The position numbers and the translations under genes are program-made. The notes under the pieces are model-generated. The model saw only the letters and a program-made list of their open reading frames with translations, did no database searches and was not told the DNA's origin. Below are positions 1 through 6,251 of a DNA stretch of 10,103 bases, one piece after another. Every line of letters begins with the position of its first letter. The first letter of the stretch is position 1. This stretch comes from Betaproteobacteria bacterium (lineage in GTDB: Bacteria; Pseudomonadota; Gammaproteobacteria; Burkholderiales; SG8-39): positions 1 to 10,103 of the forward strand of contig VGIE01000053.1 in assembly GCA_016867955.1 (NCBI GenBank). The letters run 5' to 3'.

Positions 1-730
1 CCGTCTTGGCCACGTGCTCGAGCACCGGGATCATGTCGCGGATCGATGAAATCTTCCTGTCGTGCAGCAGCACCAGCGCATCCTCGAGGACCACGGTCTG
101 CTTTTCCGGGTTGTTGATGAAGTAGGGGGACAGGAACCCGCGGTCGAACAGCATCCCCTCGACGACATCGAGCTCGTTGGATAGACCCTTGCCGTCCTCC
201 ACGGTGATGACCCCTTCGCGGACGACCTTCTCCATCGCCTCGGCGATCATCTCGCCGATGGACTGGTCATTATTGGCCGAAATGGACGCCACCTGGGCGA
301 TCTCCCTGCGCGCGGTACAGGGCCTCGCCTGGCGATGCAGTTCCCTCACCACCGCATCGACGGCGGTGTCGATGCCGCGCTTGAGATCCATCGGGTTCAT
401 GCCCGCCACGACATACTTCATACCCTCGCGCACGATTGCGGCTGACAGGATGGTCGCGGTGGTGGTCCCGTCCCTGGCGACCTCCGAGGTCTTGGCCGCC
501 ACCTCGCGCACCATCTGCGCCCCCATGTTCTCGAACGGATCCTCCAGCTCGATTTCCCTCGAGACGATGACACCGGAATTGATGATCGCGGGCGGCCCGA
601 AGCTGCGCTGCAGCACCACGGTGCGTGCCTTCGGTCCCAGGGTGATGCGCACGGCATCGGCCAGCGCATACATGCCGGCCAGCAGCTTCTCGTGCGCCGC
701 ATCACCAAACAGCAGCCTCTTTGCAGCCAT
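1..730 (-). CDS. groEL: GroEL-family chaperonin, divergent copy (3' end outside window)
   Basis: The first ~243 residues of a 60-kDa type I chaperonin, an ATP-driven protein-folding cage in the cytoplasm. The start ATG (728-730) follows a strong ribosome site, GGGAGGAG, at 739-746. It aligns without gaps to E. coli GroEL (recalled): equatorial domain ~1-136 with TLGPK and DGTTTAT, hinge motif AGMNPMDLKRGID, intermediate domain ~137-192, and the start of the apical domain with DRGFLSPYFIN and MIPVLE. Apical hydrophobic positions equivalent to Y203, F204 and L237 are kept, L234 is Ile and Y199 is Phe. The ATP pocket is unusual: the usual KDG at 51-53 is NSG (codon 52 at 575-577 is TCC), so Asp52, which helps ATP hydrolysis, is Ser; G86 is Arg and G35 is Ala; Asp87 is kept. 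No groES lies upstream, so this is probably a secondary paralogue. Family identity is certain; folding activity and the missing C-terminal half (with Asp398) cannot be judged. Confidence 0.95.
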   Translation of the reverse strand, partial: MAAKRLLFGDAAHEKLLAGMYALADAVRITLGPKARTVVLQRSFGPPAIINSGVIVSREIELEDPFENMGAQMVREVAAKTSEVARDGTTTATILSAAIVREGMKYVVAGMNPMDLKRGIDTAVDAVVRELHRQARPCTARREIAQVASISANNDQSIGEMIAEAMEKVVREGVITVEDGKGLSNELDVVEGMLFDRGFLSPYFINNPEKQTVVLEDALVLLHDRKISSIRDMIPVLEHVAKT

Positions 731-916
731 GTTCCGCGCTCCTCCCGTCAGGCCCCCCGCTTCGTCTCACCTGCCGCCTGGCACCGTTTTCCGGACCGGC
801 ACCAGCAGATCGGCAATGGTAAACCCGGGATTCTCCTGCCGACCGCTCCGCGCGCCTTGCGCATCGCGCGGGAGACATGCCCGCAGGCGCCCCGCCTCCG
901 GCTCGCAGCCGGCCCC

Positions 917-958
917 AGCGTAGGCGCGCGGCATCCGGCCGGCCTTGATGCAAGTCAA
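917..958 (-). promoter_or_regulatory. Predicted FNR/CRP-family box and -10 for groEL-like gene
   Basis: On the minus strand the sequence TTGACTTGCATCAA (945-958) matches the FNR/Anr/Dnr consensus TTGAT-N4-ATCAA at nine of ten fixed positions, inside a longer perfect 7-bp inverted repeat (GCCTTGA/TCAAGGC, 942/943 to 961). A possible -10, TACGCT (917-922), implies a start near 910. That puts the box centre at about -41.5, the class II activator position. The leader to the groEL-like ATG would be ~180 nt with no convincing gene in it. The same palindrome lies just 20 bp past the nhaR stop, so a weak terminator hairpin without a U-tract is the alternative. Regulation is inferred. Confidence 0.5.
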
Positions 959-977
959 GGCTGGCGCGGGAGCGCAA

Positions 978-1937
978 TCAGCCCGACTGCGCGGCGCCCC
1001 GCGCCAGGCCGCCCCGCCTGCGTGGCAAAGTACCCGTTGCCGCGAAAAGCTTGAGCCGCGCGGAGGAACTGATCGCCACCACCGCGGGATGCGCAAGCTT
1101 GCGCTCGACCGAAATGGCGTAGAACTGGTCGGCGATCTCGCCGGTGTCGCCGATCTTCACCACGTTGAACTTCCTGCACACCGTCTCGGCGATCGCCACC
1201 GGCGAGAGGAACACGCCGGCGCCCGCCTCGCCGAATGCCTTCATCAGCGCCCCGTCATCGAACTCGCCCACAATGCGCGGCCGGATCTGCCGGTCCGAGA
1301 GCCACGCCATCAGCCGCGAGCGCGCCGCGGAGTCCTCCCCGGGCAGCAGGAATGGCGCATCCTGCAGGCACTGCGGGAACTTGCCCTTCAGCTGCCGGGC
1401 CAGCTCGGGCTTCGCGAAGAATCCGACATCGCACTCGCCCAGCAGGTGGTTGAAGCCGCGCACATTGACGCTGGAGGGCATGGGCCGGTCCGAGATCACG
1501 ATGTCGAGACGCTGCACCGCAAGGTCGGCAAGCAGGTCTATGAACTTGCCCTCCCGGCACACCATGCGCACCGACTCCTCGAGGTGCACGGCAGGCTCGA
1601 CCAGCTGGTAGGCGAGCGACTTGGGCACGGCGTCGATGATGCCGACACGGAACACCAGCGTGCGCGAGCCCTGCTGGTTGTGCAGCGTCTCCTGCAGTTC
1701 CTGCCCGAGGGAGAAGATCTCGTCGGCGTAGCCTAGCGCGATCCGCCCGGCGTCGGTCAGCTCCAGCCGGCGCCCGACGCGATCGAACAGGCGATGGCCC
1801 AGCACCTCCTCGAGGTGCGTCAGCTGCCCGCTGATGGTCTGCGGGGTCAGATGCAGGCGCTCGCCGGCGCGCGTGATGCTGCCCGCCTTGGCCACGGCCC
1901 AGAAGTAGTGCAGGTGCTTGTAGTTGATTGCCGCCAC
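978..1937 (-). CDS. nhaR: LysR-family transcriptional regulator, NhaR type
   Basis: A 319-residue LysR-type DNA-binding regulator. The N-terminus INYKHLHYFWAVAKAGSIT and TPQTISGQL..LEE..G..LF form the winged helix-turn-helix (about 5-64). The rest is the effector-binding domain, with NhaR-like stretches LDIVISD, GEC.VGF, LPGEDS and GEFDDGALMKAFG. These match E. coli NhaR closely from memory; that protein activates the sodium/proton antiporter gene nhaA and some stress genes in response to sodium. No antiporter is adjacent here, so the target is unknown. The start is GTG at 1935-1937, with GGGAGG six bases upstream; the nearby ATG is out of frame. An Arg/Gly-rich tail (about 300-319) extends past the usual end. 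It is divergent from the HPF-type gene and shares a control region with it. Confidence 0.9.
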   Translation of the reverse strand: MAAINYKHLHYFWAVAKAGSITRAGERLHLTPQTISGQLTHLEEVLGHRLFDRVGRRLELTDAGRIALGYADEIFSLGQELQETLHNQQGSRTLVFRVGIIDAVPKSLAYQLVEPAVHLEESVRMVCREGKFIDLLADLAVQRLDIVISDRPMPSSVNVRGFNHLLGECDVGFFAKPELARQLKGKFPQCLQDAPFLLPGEDSAARSRLMAWLSDRQIRPRIVGEFDDGALMKAFGEAGAGVFLSPVAIAETVCRKFNVVKIGDTGEIADQFYAISVERKLAHPAVVAISSSARLKLFAATGTLPRRRGGLARGAAQSG

Positions 1938-1960
1938 GGCGCGCCTCCCGTCATGGTCAG

Positions 1961-2030
1961 GTGTCGTCGGCGGACGACACGTACCGTCACAGTATCGATT
2001 TTATCGATTACTCTTTTAAGTATATTCGAC
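1961..2030. promoter_or_regulatory. Divergent control region between nhaR and the HPF-type gene
   Basis: The 209-bp gap between the two divergent starts holds the most AT-rich stretch nearby (about 1991-2037). A 15-bp dyad, ATCGAT-TTT-ATCGAT (1994-2008), contains the T-N11-A spacing typical of LysR-type operators and overlaps two direct copies of TATCGATT (1993-2000, 2002-2009). A second perfect inverted repeat, GTGTCGTC-N4-GACGACAC (1961-1980), lies closer to nhaR, in its leader. Possible -10 elements are TATATT at 2021-2026 for the plus-strand gene and TAAAAT at 1998-2003 for nhaR, both with poor -35 matches. I infer that the dyad is a site for NhaR autoregulation and possibly for control of the neighbour; start sites are uncertain. 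Confidence 0.45.
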
Positions 2031-2146
2031 GCTTACTGATTCAGGCCGACTCCTATGCTGCCTTCCGTGCATGGCTTCCGCTGCGCCGGGAACGGCCGGC
2101 AGTCACCGGCGCCATGCCGACCCAGCAAACATCCAGGAGGACTGTC

Positions 2147-2545
2147 ATGCGACTTGCCATCCGCTCCCACCGCTTCCCGATGACCGATTCGCTGCGCAAC
2201 TACACCGAGCGCCGATTGCGATTCGCGCTGTCCATGGCCGCCGGGAAGGTGAATGCAGTCACGGTCGTGCTCTCCGACATCAACGGGCCGCGCGGCGGTC
2301 GCGACAAGTGCTGCCGTGTGCGCGTCAGCGCCAGGGACCGGCAGGTCATGGTGATCGACGATGTCGAGGACAACCTGTACCTCGCCATCGATCGCGCAGC
2401 GGATCGCGCCGGACGCACCCTCGCACGGAACCTCGGGCGCTCCATGACGCGGAAGCGCCAGCCCGGGCGCCGTCGTGCCGGTGCCGCCCGGCCGGCAAAC
2501 GCGGCAGAAGAGGCGATGCCGCCCGGCGACAGAGAACCGTCGTGA
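2147..2545 (+). CDS. HPF/RaiA-family ribosome-associated protein (short form)
   Basis: A 132-residue cytoplasmic protein of the sigma-54 modulation/ribosome hibernation family. Such proteins bind the small ribosomal subunit in the mRNA/tRNA channel and silence ribosomes under stress or starvation. The domain covers about 1-98: the N-terminal RSHRFPMTDSLRNYTERRLRFAL helix-strand, the middle LSDINGPRGGRDK..CRV, and the helix DNLYLAIDRAADRAGRTLAR that typifies the family. There is no long-form dimerisation domain. The tail (about 100-132) is low complexity, first very basic (RKRQPGRRR) and then Pro/Glu-rich. The start is fixed by a perfect AGGAGG at 2135-2140, six bases before the ATG; longer in-frame starts have no such site. 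It is divergent from nhaR. The family is clear; whether it acts as HPF, YfiA or in another role is open. Confidence 0.85.
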   Translation: MRLAIRSHRFPMTDSLRNYTERRLRFALSMAAGKVNAVTVVLSDINGPRGGRDKCCRVRVSARDRQVMVIDDVEDNLYLAIDRAADRAGRTLARNLGRSMTRKRQPGRRRAGAARPANAAEEAMPPGDREPS

Positions 2546-2709
2546 GCGCCCGGCGCGTGTCACGATCCACTTCGCGCGGCGCGCTGCGGCGACGGACCGC
2601 TGTTGAAGCCATTGCCATCGTCACGAGCGAGCGCCGCATCGTGGCGATGCGGGTACTGCATGCCACCGGCCTGCTGCTCGCCATCGCCGTGCATTGGCTG
2701 ACGCGGTGA
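2542..2709 (+). CDS. Possible small hypothetical protein coupled to the HPF-type gene
   Basis: A 55-codon frame whose GTG overlaps the stop of the HPF-type gene (GTGA at 2542-2545), an arrangement typical of translational coupling. The predicted peptide has an Arg/Ser-rich N-terminus and one short hydrophobic stretch near its end (about 41-53, LHATGLLLAIAVH), which might be a membrane helix. I recognise no family, and GC-rich DNA readily gives such frames by chance, so this may not be a gene. The rest of the gap to 2819 holds only GC-rich sequence and a small hairpin (GGCGG-TATG-CCGCC, 2803-2816) just past the end of the convergent universal stress gene. Confidence 0.2.
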   Translation: MSARRVSRSTSRGALRRRTAVEAIAIVTSERRIVAMRVLHATGLLLAIAVHWLTR

Positions 2710-2819
2710 CGTCGGCCGCGCGGCCGGCCCGCTTGGCCACGCCGACGCCGGTCCCGCGGCTGACAGCTGACGGGATTGCGCGATGACGGGCGCAGCGCCG
2801 AAGGCGGTATGCCGCCCGG

Positions 2820-3248
2820 CTAGCGGACCAGCAGCACCGGCACCCTGGCCAGCTGGATCACCTTGGAGGCCACGGATCCGACCACCAGGTTTGACAGCGC
2901 CCCCATGCCGCGGGAGCCGACGACGATCTGCCCGCACCCCTTGTCTACGGCATAGCGCACAATCACGTCTGCGGGGTCGCCAACCCCGATGTGCACCACG
3001 TACCCGATCCCGGCCGCGTCCAGCCGCTCGCGGGCACCCTTCAGGGCGGCCGTCCCCTCGTCATGGTAGTAGGCGTTGAGGTCCTCGCGGGCCACGAACA
3101 ACTTCACGTTCACGCCGGCCAGCGGAAGTTGCACGTTGAGCAGGTGGATCTCCAGCGGCTCCCTGTACATGCCCGCCAACTTGATGACGTGATCGATCGC
3201 CCGGTCGGCGTTCTCCGAACCGTCGATTGCTACCAGCCATTTCAGCAT
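2820..3248 (-). CDS. Universal stress protein, UspA family
   Basis: A 142-residue single-domain cytoplasmic universal stress protein. The N-terminus KWLVAIDGSENADRAI gives the first strand and the conserved Asp9. The C-terminal part has the ATP-binding signature G-2X-G-9X-G-S (G111, G114, G124, S125 in VGSRGMGALSNLVVGS), so this is the nucleotide-binding type. Length and ending (VPVLLVR) are normal. The ATG lies four bases after the TAG of the TerC-family gene, and its ribosome site, GAGGG, overlaps the end of that gene, so the two are surely co-transcribed and coupled. Members of this family act as regulators or survival factors under starvation, low oxygen or membrane stress; no specific partner can be named here. 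Confidence 0.93.
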   Translation of the reverse strand: MLKWLVAIDGSENADRAIDHVIKLAGMYREPLEIHLLNVQLPLAGVNVKLFVAREDLNAYYHDEGTAALKGARERLDAAGIGYVVHIGVGDPADVIVRYAVDKGCGQIVVGSRGMGALSNLVVGSVASKVIQLARVPVLLVR

Positions 3249-3252
3249 CGCA

Positions 3253-3978
3253 CTACCCTCGCTTCTCGTTCGGTTCCGATCCCGCCAGATCCACCAGCAC
3301 CGGTTCGGGAGCGGCGCGCGCCGCCAGCATCTTGCCGATCGTCACCACCAGCAGCGCCCCTGCGGCCGGTGCCACGTACTTCAGCCATGCCGCCTGGGCG
3401 GAGACCCAGTCCTTCAGCACGACATCGCCCACAACCATGTCGCCCGCAATCCAGCCCAGCAGCGCTGCGCCGCCGGCGATCACCACCGGGAACCGGTCCA
3501 TCAGCGCCAGCACGAGCTTGCTGCCCCAGACGATGATGGGCACGCTGATCACCAGGCCGAACACCACCAGGCCGACGCTGTCCTTGGCCGCGCCGGCGAT
3601 CGCGATGACGTTGTCGAGGCTCATCACCGCGTCGGCGACGACGATGGTCTTGATCGCCCCGATCAGGTGGGTGCTCGCGTCGATCTTGTGGTCGCCCTCT
3701 TCCTGCGGCATGAGTAGCTTGATGCCGATCCACACGAGCAGCAGCGCTCCGCCGATCTTGAGGTAGGGAATCTTGAGCAGTTGCAGTGCGAAGAAGATCA
3801 GCACCACGCGCAGCGCGATCGCACCGAACACACCCCAGAAGATCGCTTTGTTGCGCTGAGATTGCGGCAGCCGCCGCGAAGCCATCGCAATGACCACGGC
3901 GTTGTCGCCGCCGAGCACGATGTCTATCGCGATGATCTGAAGCACCGCAATCCAAAATACGGATGAACCGAATTCCAT
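3253..3978 (-). CDS. TerC-family integral membrane protein (YjbE-like)
   Basis: A 241-residue inner-membrane protein with about seven hydrophobic helices (roughly 8-32, 46-68, 74-90, 105-131, 136-158, 164-185, 200-218). It has the two family signatures: IDIVLGGDNAVVIA (19-32) and ADAVMSLDNVIAIAGA (115-130), whose acidic and Asn residues (D19, D25, N26, D116, D122, N123) line the proposed metal path. TerC relatives are linked to tellurite resistance, and several (Alx of E. coli, MeeF/MeeY of Bacillus) to manganese export or metal supply to secreted enzymes; the substrate here is unknown. I chose the ATG at 3976-3978, with AAGGA five to six bases upstream; a longer frame to 4017 has no ribosome site. 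It is the first gene of an operon with the universal stress gene. The charged tail (about 222-241) is soluble. Confidence 0.92.
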   Translation of the reverse strand: MEFGSSVFWIAVLQIIAIDIVLGGDNAVVIAMASRRLPQSQRNKAIFWGVFGAIALRVVLIFFALQLLKIPYLKIGGALLLVWIGIKLLMPQEEGDHKIDASTHLIGAIKTIVVADAVMSLDNVIAIAGAAKDSVGLVVFGLVISVPIIVWGSKLVLALMDRFPVVIAGGAALLGWIAGDMVVGDVVLKDWVSAQAAWLKYVAPAAGALLVVTIGKMLAARAAPEPVLVDLAGSEPNEKRG

Positions 3979-4019
3979 GACATTCCTTTCGCTTGCTGCA
4001 ACAATCCCCCGCCGCACCA

Positions 4020-4046
4020 GCCGCGGGTGTCGACGCGGCGATTATA
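4020..4046 (-). promoter_or_regulatory. Promoter of the TerC-usp operon with overlapping inverted repeat
   Basis: A perfect -10 box, TATAAT, reads on the minus strand at 4041-4046. The -35 is poor (TTCGAA, 16 bases upstream, three of six matches). The expected start near 4034 gives a leader of ~56 nt to the chosen ATG. An inverted repeat, GCCGCG-N8-CGCGGC (4020-4039), straddles the predicted start, so it could be an operator; it would not be a full RNA hairpin if the start is right. The leader is too short for the manganese riboswitch often found before TerC genes. Confidence 0.55.
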
Positions 4047-4081
4047 GGGACATCGGGAGCATTTCGAAACTCGGATTATGA

Positions 4082-4972
4082 GGGATTCACAATCGAAATA
4101 TCCGGTCAGTACCCTCCAGGAACGTCAAACCGGATGATTGGCTCAGGAGCGCACACGCAGCTGGCACAGGCATCGACGCCGTGTTTCTCTTTCCGACACT
4201 GGGACTGTTTCTCGGCGGCATGCAGGACGGTGAACTGGCCGCAGCGGCGTGCCGAGCCTACAACTGCTGGCTGTTCGACTACTGCAATCCGTATCCCGAC
4301 CGCCTGTTCGGCATCGCCATGATTCCGATGCAGTCCACCAAGGACGCCGTGGCCGAAATCGAGTACGCAGTAAATCAGCTGGGCATGCGTACCGGATTCA
4401 TCCGGCCCAATCCCTACATCAACCGCCCGTTGCACCATCCGGACAACGACCCGGTGTGGGAAGCCGCGCAGCACCACAATTTCGCCATCGCCGTGCATGC
4501 ATCGTCGTCGAAGACCATGGTGCGCCTAGGTGAAGACCGCTTCACCTCGGGGTCTGCCGTCATCCAGTGCACCTCGCACGCGCTGGAGATGGAGGCCGCG
4601 GTGGTGAGCTTCGTGATGTGCCGGATCTGCGACCGCTATCCGAAGCTGCGGGTTGGGTTCATGGAAGCTGGCGGCGAATGGATCGCCGGCTGGCTCGACC
4701 GCATGTACCGCTTCTTCGATGACCAGGGAATGAACGACACCGGTCTGACCCTGCGCCCGAGCGAGATCTTCCGGCGCCAGTGTTTCATCGCGTTCGAGCC
4801 GGTCGAGAAGGCCTTGCCGCTGCTCGCCGACTTCATCGGCCGCAGCAACATTCTGTGGGCCAGCGACTACCCGCATTGCGACGGATTCACCGATGCCCCC
4901 GGCCTGCTGCGCGGTTTAGGCATGGCGCCCGCGCTATACCAGGACATCATGCATCTGGGCGCGAAGCGCTAA
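4082..4972 (+). pseudogene. Amidohydrolase-2 family metal-dependent hydrolase, 5'-truncated relic
   Basis: The C-terminal two thirds of an amidohydrolase-2 family (TIM-barrel, decarboxylase/hydrolase) enzyme. Family features are clear: FLFPTLGLFLGG, AACRAYNCWLFDYC, GIAMIPMQ, FIRPNPYINRPLHHP, a barrel His in AVHASSS, FMEAGGEWIAGWLDRMY and the active-site Asp in WASDYPHCDG. Full members run ~350-380 residues and begin with a metal-binding motif (DxDxH..EP) and ~90 further residues. Here the frame closes at a TGA (4079-4081), and the weakly family-like LRSAHAAG.GIDAV lies before the first possible start (GTG 4181-4183), which has no ribosome site. The upstream DNA is already the TerC promoter. 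Without the HxH strand it should be inactive. If translated from 4181 the product would be 263 residues; the body has no internal stop or frameshift, so the truncation may be recent. Confidence 0.75.
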
Positions 4973-5067
4973 TACGACCTGAACTGAATCCCCGGGGGCC
5001 CGACACCCCCCCGACGCCGCCGCCTCCCGCAGCCCGGCCCGAGGTAGGGCGATGCGCTCTGCACGCC

Positions 5068-5076
5068 TGCTAGAAT
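5068..5076 (+). promoter_or_regulatory. Extended -10 promoter for azlCD
   Basis: TGCTAGAAT is an extended -10 element (TGn followed by TAGAAT at 5071-5076) with no good -35, as usual for that promoter type. The predicted start near 5083 gives a ~54-nt leader to the azlC GTG. The gap upstream (4973-5067) is very GC-rich. It contains a weak GGGGG-N7-CCCCC stem (4994-5010) without a U-tract and nothing else that I recognise. Confidence 0.5.
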
Positions 5077-5136
5077 GCCCACTCTCATCCACCGCCCGGT
5101 GTCCAGCCGAGTTCGCGTAGCCCGGAATTCAGCGCA

Positions 5137-5862
5137 GTGCCCGATTCCCCTCAAGCACCCCCGGCTGACCCCGGAAAGGCCGGAACCCGAATCTTCTGGC
5201 ATGCATTCGCCCAGATGCTGCCCGGCGCAACCGGTAGCTTCTCGACCGGTCTCATCTGCGGCGCGGCCGCTGTTGCCGCCGGCATGTCGCCCCTGGCGTC
5301 GATGGCCATCGCGGCCTTCGGGTACGCCGGGACGGCGCAATTGGTGGTGGTGCAGCTTGCGACCACTGGCGCCACGCTGATCGTGCTCTCGCTCGCAGGC
5401 CTTGTCGTCAACCTGCGCTACGCCATGTTCAGCCTGTCGATGTCACGCTATCTAACCGGTTTGAATTTCCGGCAGCGTCTTGTCGCCGCATTCTTCCTGA
5501 CAGACCCCGCCTTTGCCCTGAGCGTGGCCCGCTTCACCCAGCACCCCGACGAAGGTCACCGCTACGCCTTCTACATGGGCGCCACGCTGGCCATGGGCGC
5601 CGGCTGGTTCATCGGCGTCGCCCTGGGCACGGCGCTGGGGGCAACCATGCCCGCCAGCTGGCAAATCGAATATTGCGTACCGCTGACCTTTCTGGCCATG
5701 GTTGTCATGGTCGTGAGGGACCGGCCGACCGCGATTGCAGCCGCTGTCAGCGGCATCACGGCGCTGCTTGCCGTCAACCTGCCCTATCGTGCCGGACTGC
5801 TGGCCGCGGCTACCCTCGGCATTGTCGCCGGATACCTCGCCGAATCATGGCAGCGCCGTTAA
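5137..5862 (+). CDS. azlC: AzlC-family branched-chain amino acid exporter, large subunit
   Basis: A 241-residue inner-membrane protein of the AzlC/YgaZ family, the larger part of a two-protein pump that exports valine, leucine, isoleucine and analogues such as 4-azaleucine. The family pattern is clear: FWHAFAQMLPGATGSFSTGLICGAAA (20-45), the motif AAFGYAGTAQLV (59-70), VVNLRYAMFSLSMS (90-103), LTDPAFALSVARF (121-133), and several hydrophobic helices through the C-terminus. The GTG start at 5137 has only a weak GGAA nine bases upstream; the ~20-residue Pro/Asp-rich N-terminus is poorly constrained and the true start could differ. The azlD start lies inside its last codons, so the two proteins are made together. 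Confidence 0.92.
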   Translation: MPDSPQAPPADPGKAGTRIFWHAFAQMLPGATGSFSTGLICGAAAVAAGMSPLASMAIAAFGYAGTAQLVVVQLATTGATLIVLSLAGLVVNLRYAMFSLSMSRYLTGLNFRQRLVAAFFLTDPAFALSVARFTQHPDEGHRYAFYMGATLAMGAGWFIGVALGTALGATMPASWQIEYCVPLTFLAMVVMVVRDRPTAIAAAVSGITALLAVNLPYRAGLLAAATLGIVAGYLAESWQRR

Positions 5863-6188
5863 GCAGTCTCGATGCGTGGATTCTGATCGCCATCATGACG
5901 GTGGTGTCGTTTCTGCCTCGCGCCGTGTTCCTGCTGTTCGCGCCCGATCTGGCGCTCCCCGAACCCGTCAAACGCGCATTGCGTTATGTCCCGGCAGCGG
6001 TGTTTCCTGCCCTGATCATGCCCGCCGTGCTGATCACCGACGGCCGGATCGACTTCTCCGCCGACAATGCCCGGCTCGCCGCAGCGGCGGTGGCCGCGCT
6101 GGTGGCGGTGCGCCGCGGCAATACGTTCATCGTGGTGCTGGCCGGCATGGTCACCCTGCATGCCATGAAGACGCTGCACGGCGCCTGA
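5847..6188 (+). CDS. azlD: AzlD-family branched-chain amino acid exporter, small subunit
   Basis: A 113-residue membrane protein of the AzlD/YgaH family, the obligate partner of AzlC in branched-chain amino acid export. Three to four hydrophobic segments are visible (about 10-31, 47-64, 76-88, 92-110). The conserved features are SFLPRAVFLL and the loop-helix RALRYVPAAVFPALIMPAVL, followed by RRGNTFIVVLAGM. The ATG (5847-5849) overlaps the azlC frame by 16 bp, which indicates translational coupling; no separate strong ribosome site is seen. A longer open frame reaches back to 5673 but lies inside azlC and is not used. Length is normal for the family. Confidence 0.92.
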   Translation: MAAPLSSLDAWILIAIMTVVSFLPRAVFLLFAPDLALPEPVKRALRYVPAAVFPALIMPAVLITDGRIDFSADNARLAAAAVAALVAVRRGNTFIVVLAGMVTLHAMKTLHGA

Positions 6189-6251
6189 CGGCACCTGCAA
6201 GCGCGCGGCGCGACATGTTTCACACGGCGGCGCAACCGGGGGCGCCGGAAC

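Noticed and set aside
767..880. Coding-like minus-strand stretch in the groEL leader (ending PVRKTVPGGR)
   Set aside because: No start codon with a ribosome site lies in this frame within the leader, and no family was recognised; it is best treated as chance.
177..923. 248-codon plus-strand frame across the groEL-like gene
   Set aside because: It is antisense to a clearly conserved GroEL coding frame and resembles no family.
1928..2146. Longer version of the HPF-type protein starting at 1928
   Set aside because: The extra 73 codons would cover the AT-rich divergent promoter, and the ATG at 2147 has a perfect AGGAGG.
2803..2816. Terminator after the universal stress gene
   Set aside because: The hairpin has only a five-pair stem and is not followed by a U-tract.
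3979..4150. Manganese riboswitch (yybP-ykoY type) before the TerC-family gene
   Set aside because: None of the conserved loop sequences is visible, and the leader implied by the TATAAT box is only about 56 nt.
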